From contig NZ_SBIW01000007.1 of NCBI RefSeq assembly GCF_004054195.1, positions 434,001 through 498,000 on the forward strand: 64,000 nt of DNA, given 5' to 3'. The notes under the pieces are model-generated. The model was not told where the DNA came from. It saw nothing but the letters and a program-made list of their open reading frames with translations, and ran no database searches. How positions within the stretch are numbered: position 1 is the first letter of the stretch; every line of letters begins with the position of its first letter. This stretch comes from Mucilaginibacter gilvus. Lineage in GTDB: Bacteria > Bacteroidota > Bacteroidia > Sphingobacteriales > Sphingobacteriaceae. This document shows positions 59,736 to 64,000 of the stretch, one piece after another. The translations under genes and the position numbers were made by a program.

Positions 59736-62053
59736 GCAAGGATATAAAAGAACAACCGGCAGCAGAGAACCCAGAAAAACTTCACCAATTGAAGGTTACT
59801 AAACCCGAAACCTGGGCAGCGGGCATACCCGGTGTTGCCGCCGCATTTGCAGATATATTGGAAGAGACCGGAGCATTACGCGGCCCCGGCGCTTTATTTA
59901 AGATGAACCAAAAGGATGGGTTCGATTGCTCCAGCTGCGCCTGGCCTGACCCGGATGACGACCGCTCGCCAATTGCTGAATATTGCGAGAACGGCGCTAA
60001 AGCCTTGGCCGAAGAAGCCACCACCAAAAAGCTAACATCGCAGTTCTTTGTCGAAAACGCGGTAGCAGACCTTGCCAAACTCGATGATATGGAGATAGGC
60101 AAAAAGGGGAGGATAGCCCAGCCGGTTTACCTGCCGAAAGGTGCTACGCATTACCAACCCATCAGCTGGCCCGATGCTTTTAAAAAGATAGCAGATTATC
60201 TTAATAGCCTGGCTTCTCCCAATGAAGCGGCATTTTATACCTCCGGCCGCACCAGTAATGAGGCCTCGTTTATATACCAGCTATTTATCCGCGAGTATGG
60301 CACCAACAATCTGCCCGATTGCTCTAACATGTGCCACGAATCTACCAGCGTGGCATTAGCTGAGGTTATCGGCATTGGGAAGGGCACCGTTACCTTGAAT
60401 GATTTTTATGATACGGATGTGATCATCATTATGGGGCAAAATCCCGGCACTAATCACCCAAGGATGCTGACCGCGTTGGAGAAGGCCAAGAAAAAAGGAG
60501 CCAAAATTATAGCGGTAAACCCACTGCACGAGGCCGGTTTGATGGCGTTTAAAAACCCGCAGACAGCAAAAGGCATTATGGGTATTAGCACCCAACTGGC
60601 CGACCTATACCTACAGGTCCAGATCAATGGCGATATGGCGCTATTGAAAGCTATTGAAAAACTTTTATATGATTTTGAGCAACAGGAGCCCGGCCAGGTT
60701 TTCGACCGGGAATTTATTGAGAAAAGCACTACTGGCTATGAAGAGTTTATAGCGGGCGTTAAAAACTTTGATGTAACTGCCCTTTGCGCCGCCGCAGGTG
60801 TGCCGGTTGATAAAGTTGTTGAGGCCGCCGAAATGTTAAGACACAAGAGCCGAATAATCATTTGCTGGGCCATGGGGATCACCCAGCAAAAAAATGGGGT
60901 AGATACGGTTAAAGAGATTGTTAACCTTACCTTGCTGAAGGGGAGCATTGGCAAAGCAGGTGCCGGACTATGCCCGGTACGCGGGCACAGCAATGTACAG
61001 GGTAACCGTACCATGATGATCTTTGATAAACCCAAAAAGAAGCAGCTTGATAAATTGAAAGAAGTATTTGGCTTTGAGCCGCCGCGCGAGCCTGGTCTCG
61101 ATGTCGTAGAATCGATAAAGGCGATGCAGGAGGGTAAGTTAAAAATGTTCTTTGCAATGGGTGGAAATTTTCTGTCGGCTACGCCGGATACCACCTTTAC
61201 GGCGGAGGCTATGCGTAAATTAAAACTTTCAGTACACGTGTCTACCAAACTCAACCGCAGTCATTTAGTACACGGTGAGGAAGCGATCATATTGCCAACT
61301 TTAGCCCGCAGCGATAAGGATGTTATTAATGGTCAGGACCAGTTCATCAGCTGTGAAAATTCGATGGGCGTGGTTCAAATGTCAAAAGGGATTTTGGAAC
61401 CGGTATCCGAAGATCTGTTGAATGAAACGCAGATAGTATGCGAACTGGCCAAAGCTACTTTGGGCAGCCGCTCTGTTGTTGATTGGGACAAGTACGCCGA
61501 TAGCTATGACGCTGTGCGCGATGTCATTGGAAAGGTGATCCCCGGTTTTGAAAATTACAACCAGAGGGTACGGCTACCAGGAGGGTTTTACCTGCCCAAT
61601 GCGCCGCGCGAGGGTAAATTTGAAACAGAACAGTTTAAAGATAAGGCTCCGTTTACGATCACAGAACTCCCAAGCCAGACCATGGCCGATGATGAATATA
61701 TGATGACCACCATTCGCAGTCACGACCAGTTTAATACCACTATTTACGGCATGGACGACCGCTACCGCGGCATTCATAACGAACGTCGGGTAATATTTAT
61801 GAACCCTAAAGATATTGCCAAAGCCGGTTTTGTGCAGGGCGATAAGGTAGACCTGTTTAACTATTACGACAACATCGAGCGCGTAGCCCGGTTATTTGTC
61901 ATCGTGCCCTATGATATCCCTGAACGCAACACAGCAACGTACTATCCCGAAGGAAATGTGTTGATACCCATCAACAGTGTTGCGTTAAGGAGTAATACAC
62001 CTACCAGTAAGTTGGTATTTATTAAAATCAGGAAACACGAGGTGGTATTTTAA
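59732..62053 (+). CDS. FdhF/YdeP-family molybdopterin oxidoreductase
   Basis: A 773-aa molybdopterin guanine dinucleotide enzyme of the FdhF/YdeP branch. A short N-terminal cluster region has DCSSCAWPDPDDD. The active-site region reads LPDCSNMCHESTSVALAEVIG. Cofactor-binding parts are MGQNPGTNHPRMLTALEKAK, CWAMGITQQKNGVDTV and PVRGHSNVQGNRTMM. The C-terminal MopB domain has TTIRSHDQFNTTIYGMDDRY. The physiological substrate of YdeP-type proteins is not settled, so formate is only a guess. It shares ATGA with the DUF7009 gene and ends the Moco locus. Confidence 0.93.
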   Translation: MSKDIKEQPAAENPEKLHQLKVTKPETWAAGIPGVAAAFADILEETGALRGPGALFKMNQKDGFDCSSCAWPDPDDDRSPIAEYCENGAKALAEEATTKKLTSQFFVENAVADLAKLDDMEIGKKGRIAQPVYLPKGATHYQPISWPDAFKKIADYLNSLASPNEAAFYTSGRTSNEASFIYQLFIREYGTNNLPDCSNMCHESTSVALAEVIGIGKGTVTLNDFYDTDVIIIMGQNPGTNHPRMLTALEKAKKKGAKIIAVNPLHEAGLMAFKNPQTAKGIMGISTQLADLYLQVQINGDMALLKAIEKLLYDFEQQEPGQVFDREFIEKSTTGYEEFIAGVKNFDVTALCAAAGVPVDKVVEAAEMLRHKSRIIICWAMGITQQKNGVDTVKEIVNLTLLKGSIGKAGAGLCPVRGHSNVQGNRTMMIFDKPKKKQLDKLKEVFGFEPPREPGLDVVESIKAMQEGKLKMFFAMGGNFLSATPDTTFTAEAMRKLKLSVHVSTKLNRSHLVHGEEAIILPTLARSDKDVINGQDQFISCENSMGVVQMSKGILEPVSEDLLNETQIVCELAKATLGSRSVVDWDKYADSYDAVRDVIGKVIPGFENYNQRVRLPGGFYLPNAPREGKFETEQFKDKAPFTITELPSQTMADDEYMMTTIRSHDQFNTTIYGMDDRYRGIHNERRVIFMNPKDIAKAGFVQGDKVDLFNYYDNIERVARLFVIVPYDIPERNTATYYPEGNVLIPINSVALRSNTPTSKLVFIKIRKHEVVF

Positions 62054-62089
62054 ACCACGAACAGCCATGTCATTAAATCGCAGCGTTAA

Positions 62090-62497
62090 TTATTTTGATT
62101 GGTTATAAGCAATCAACAAGTCATCCACCAAAATACCGTTGATCTTCATTTCCGTTGTATTGCAATCGCTTAATTCCACGTTGCTTAGGTCGCAGTTGGT
62201 TATGGTGCTACCATTCAGGTCGCAGTCTTCAAATTTTAAGGGGCGCTGTTTTGCGTTCTCATCGTAATAAGGGTGCCCTTTTGTTGGCATACCAATATTG
62301 TGAATGTAAGCGCCGCCTAACTGCGCGCCTTCAATCTCCAGGTCGCTGAGGTTGGCATTGGTGATTTTAACGTTGGTTGCCGATATGTCGTTCATCACCC
62401 AATCGTTCATACAGGCCATTGTTATTTTAGAGCCGGTAAGGTTTGCGTCGTTTACGTTAAGCTGCTTTTGGTCGTTAATGATGTCTAAGGTTTGCAT
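62090..62497 (-). CDS. Pentapeptide-repeat protein
   Basis: A protein of about 135 aa built largely of pentapeptide (A/N/D-L-x-x) repeats: NVNDANLTGSKI, TNVKITNANLSDLEIEGAQL and FEDCDLNGSTITNCDLSNVEL, predicting a short right-handed beta-helix. A loop (GMPTKGHPYYDENAK) interrupts the coil. The start ATG at 62495-62497 is chosen over TTG seven codons upstream. The role of such proteins ranges from DNA-gyrase protection to unknown; nothing in the context decides. It is convergent with the FdhF-like gene. Confidence 0.88.
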   Translation of the reverse strand: MQTLDIINDQKQLNVNDANLTGSKITMACMNDWVMNDISATNVKITNANLSDLEIEGAQLGGAYIHNIGMPTKGHPYYDENAKQRPLKFEDCDLNGSTITNCDLSNVELSDCNTTEMKINGILVDDLLIAYNQSK

Positions 62498-62587
62498 TGC
62501 TTGTGGATTGATGCTCAAATATCCGCAATATCATTGTATTTATAAGGCACAACAGCGACAATGAAAGGGTGTTTCGCGACTTTCTTC

Positions 62588-63010
62588 TTACTCGCCCCAG
62601 GCGGTTATAACTAACCTGCGTTGCCCGCCATGGTTGCGGTGTTCGCAAAGGTAAATGCCCTGCCAGGTGCCCAGAGCCAGGATGCCGTTGCGCACAGGAA
62701 TGGTTACAGAGCAGCCCAACATGGCGGCTTTTATGTGTGCCGGCATATCGTCGCTTCCTTCATCGTCGTGGCGGTAATCGGGGTCTCTCTCTGGTACGGC
62801 CTTGTTAAAATACATTTCAAAGTCCTGCCTCACGGTAGGGTCGGCGTTTTCATTAATGCTGAGCGAAGCGGAGGTATGCTGAATAAACACCTGGCAGATC
62901 CCGGTTTTTAATTCGCTAAGTTGTGGAATGGCATCAATCACATCATAAGTAATAATATGGAAGCCACGGCGGCGGGGTTTCAAATCGAGGCTCTGCTGGA
63001 ATATTTTCAT
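62588..63010 (-). CDS. YjbQ/UPF0047 family protein
   Basis: A 140-aa single-domain protein of the YjbQ (secondary thiamine-phosphate synthase) family. Conserved residues are in VFIQHTSASLSINENADP, DFEMYFNKAVPE and GSDDMPAHIKAAMLGCSVTI, then LGTWQGIYLCEHRNHGGQR. Some members show weak thiamine-phosphate synthase activity; the true role is uncertain. Start ATG at 63008-63010. It is transcribed divergently from arsR, so the 104-bp gap between them carries both promoters. Confidence 0.95.
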   Translation of the reverse strand: MKIFQQSLDLKPRRRGFHIITYDVIDAIPQLSELKTGICQVFIQHTSASLSINENADPTVRQDFEMYFNKAVPERDPDYRHDDEGSDDMPAHIKAAMLGCSVTIPVRNGILALGTWQGIYLCEHRNHGGQRRLVITAWGE

Positions 63011-63093
63011 GTTAGATCAATAATAGTTTAGGAGGTAAGTTTTCGGCCTAATATCAACAAAAAAATAAAAAACATCTGGATATTTAATATTAA

Positions 63094-63110
63094 TCGTAAT
63101 ATTGCGATAT
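63094..63110. promoter_or_regulatory. Putative ArsR operator 1
   Basis: TCGTAATATTGCGATAT contains an imperfect palindrome (TCG-AATATT-CGA) 5-20 nt before the arsR start. The 11-mer TATTGCGATAT (63100-63110) recurs in inverted form at 63474-63484, before the next gene. Autoregulation by the ArsR protein is inferred. Confidence 0.55.
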
Positions 63111-63114
63111 AATA

Positions 63115-63447
63115 ATGGGCTTAACAAAAACCGAAATATTCAACGAAGAGCAAAACCAGTTGGCAATTGCCCTAAAAGCGATTGCGCACCCTGCGCGTAT
63201 CGCAATTTTACAGCAGATAATAGCCGCAAAAGCTTGTATCTGTGGCGATTTGGCGCTGGAACTGGGCTTGGCACAGGCAACTATTTCACAACATTTAAAA
63301 GAGTTGAAAACCGCAGGCATCATTAAAGGCACTATTGAAGGTGTGAGCGTTTGCTATTGCATTAATGATGAAGTTTGGAATAAGTTGGGTACACAATTGG
63401 GGAGCTTTTTTGCTTCTTATGGGGTTAGTGCTAAAACCTGTTGCTGA
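63115..63447 (+). CDS. arsR: ArsR/SmtB-family transcriptional repressor
   Basis: A 110-aa winged-helix repressor that leaves DNA on metal(loid) binding. The recognition core is IAHPARIAILQQIIAAKACI, then CGDLALELGLAQATISQHLKEL. Cysteines at AKACICG (in the region of the ELCVCDL site of ArsR/CadC) and a C-terminal TCC could bind arsenite. Operator-like sequences lie directly upstream and before the next gene. Followed by a DUF6428 gene, as in ars operons of Bacteroidota, hence arsenic is the likely inducer. Confidence 0.92.
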   Translation: MGLTKTEIFNEEQNQLAIALKAIAHPARIAILQQIIAAKACICGDLALELGLAQATISQHLKELKTAGIIKGTIEGVSVCYCINDEVWNKLGTQLGSFFASYGVSAKTCC

Positions 63448-63468
63448 TATATTTTTTTACTCAATATA

Positions 63469-63484
63469 GCGTAATATCGCAATA
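63469..63484. promoter_or_regulatory. Putative ArsR operator 2
   Basis: GCGTAATATCGCAATA shares CGTAATATYGC with operator 1 and contains its 11-mer in inverted orientation. It lies 12 nt before the DUF6428 start, suggesting a second regulated promoter between arsR and the next gene. Confidence 0.5.
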
Positions 63485-63496
63485 AAACGATTGAAT

Positions 63497-64000
63497 ATGA
63501 ATACAACGGAAACACTTAAATGGGGTGAATTTAAAGAACAATTGCAACTTCAACCGGCACTGCATTTGCAGTTTAAATATGCCGGGAACAAATTTGTTGG
63601 CGCGGCATACCACATCACCGAAATAAAACAGGCGCCCATTACATCTGTAGACTGCGGCGGGGTAATAGATAAGTGGACAGAGGTGATCGTTCAGTTATGG
63701 GAGCCATCGGAGCAACAACAGGAACGGGCCATGGTTGTAGGGAAAGCTCTATCGATAATAGATCTGGTGGAAAAGTTACTGCCATTGGATAAAGAAGCGG
63801 TGGTGAAAATAGAGTTTGGAAACGCTGCTTTTGATGCCCGGCAAATGTATCCTTCGGATATAAACGTGGAGGGCGAAAACCTGGTCGTTAACTTAACTGC
63901 CGATAAAACGCAGTGCAAGGCCATCAACAGGGGAGGCAGCTGCGGTACCGATGATAAAGGCGAGGAATGCTGCCAGCCAGCCAAACCAAAAGTTAAATTA
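63497..64000 (+). CDS. DUF6428 family protein, 3' end outside window
   Basis: The first 168 codons, from ATG 63497, with no stop before the window ends. The sequence TTETLKWGEFKEQLQLQPAL, FVGAAYHITEIKQAPITSVD and CGGVIDKWTEVIVQLWEP match the DUF6428 family, which accompanies ArsR and arsenate reductase genes in Bacteroidota. A cysteine-rich tail (SCGTDDKGEECCQPAKPK) could bind metal. The biochemical role is unknown. The rest of the ars operon, if present, lies beyond base 64000. Confidence 0.85.
   Translation, partial: MNTTETLKWGEFKEQLQLQPALHLQFKYAGNKFVGAAYHITEIKQAPITSVDCGGVIDKWTEVIVQLWEPSEQQQERAMVVGKALSIIDLVEKLLPLDKEAVVKIEFGNAAFDARQMYPSDINVEGENLVVNLTADKTQCKAINRGGSCGTDDKGEECCQPAKPKVKL

Noticed and set aside
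1..64000. tRNA or rRNA genes
   Set aside because: No T-loop GGTTCGAATCC-type pattern or rRNA sequence was noticed in any intergenic gap; a tRNAscan-SE run would settle this.

Overview
The window reads as chromosomal DNA of a Bacteroidota bacterium, most likely the family Sphingobacteriaceae (a Mucilaginibacter- or Pedobacter-like soil bacterium). The reasons are the CcmE/CcmF pair, DUF4142 and other small lipoproteins, GH29/GH43 carbohydrate enzymes, a GSII-type glutamine synthetase, TonB remnants, promoters of the TTG...TAnnTTTG kind with few Shine-Dalgarno sites, and many short palindromic intergenic repeats. Assignment below phylum is inference. No tRNA, rRNA, CRISPR array, prophage or complete insertion sequence was seen.

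Layout. 1-2250: end of a sensor kinase and its OmpR-type regulator. 2.5-7.1 kb: NAD(P)-binding protein, cytochrome c maturation pair ccmE-ccmF, SnoaL-like lipoprotein. 7.4-10.3 kb: accessory island with a peptidoglycan amidase carrying SH3 domains, a DUF2235 (Tle1-type) hydrolase and a eukaryote-like UBP zinc finger. 10.6-12.6 kb: radical SAM/DUF4130 DNA-modification pair. 12.85-13.47 kb: a gene-free stretch that looks like a modular structured RNA about 600 nt long, directly upstream of a small protein gene. 14-20.5 kb: PhoH-type ATPase, FUSC membrane protein, PEP carboxylase. 20.5-23.5 kb: repeats, a mini-gene interrupted by TGA, DUF4142, DUF763 and DUF4268 proteins. 23.6-26 kb: secreted alpha-L-fucosidase and SMP-30 lactonase. 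26-28.3 kb: two glycosyltransferases. 28.3-32.3 kb: partner-switching operon (receiver-PP2C, STAS, HATPase) ending in an acyltransferase. 32.4-39.2 kb (minus strand): two glycosyltransferases, membrane protein, GH3-type enzyme, dxr, rseP. 39.3-43.7 kb: M1 peptidase, TonB remnant, malate:quinone oxidoreductase. 44-52.6 kb: GSII glutamine synthetase, GGCT-like protein, second GS-family enzyme, a GxxExxY gene inside an inverted-repeat unit, APH-like kinase, HAD phosphatase, GH43, aldose epimerase. 52.7-62 kb: nearly complete molybdenum-cofactor locus serving an FdhF/YdeP oxidoreductase. 62-64 kb: pentapeptide protein, YjbQ, and the start of an arsR operon that leaves the window.

How the genes work together. 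The clearest functional unit is 52.7-62.05 kb. MoaA/MoaC make cPMP, MoaD/MoaE/MoeB make molybdopterin, MoeA and a MobA fusion complete the cofactor, FdhD delivers sulfur, and the FdhF-like enzyme uses it. The partner-switching operon is a full RsbU/V/W-like output module with no sigma factor beside it. The glycosyltransferases, acyltransferase and GH3 protein suggest envelope or exopolysaccharide modification.

Most unusual: the candidate RNA at 12.87-13.47 kb; a roughly 550-bp unit bounded by inverted repeats around the GxxExxY gene; a 107-bp repeat family present twice; a CcmE with CxxxY in place of HxxxY; and a mini membrane-protein gene with an in-frame TGA.
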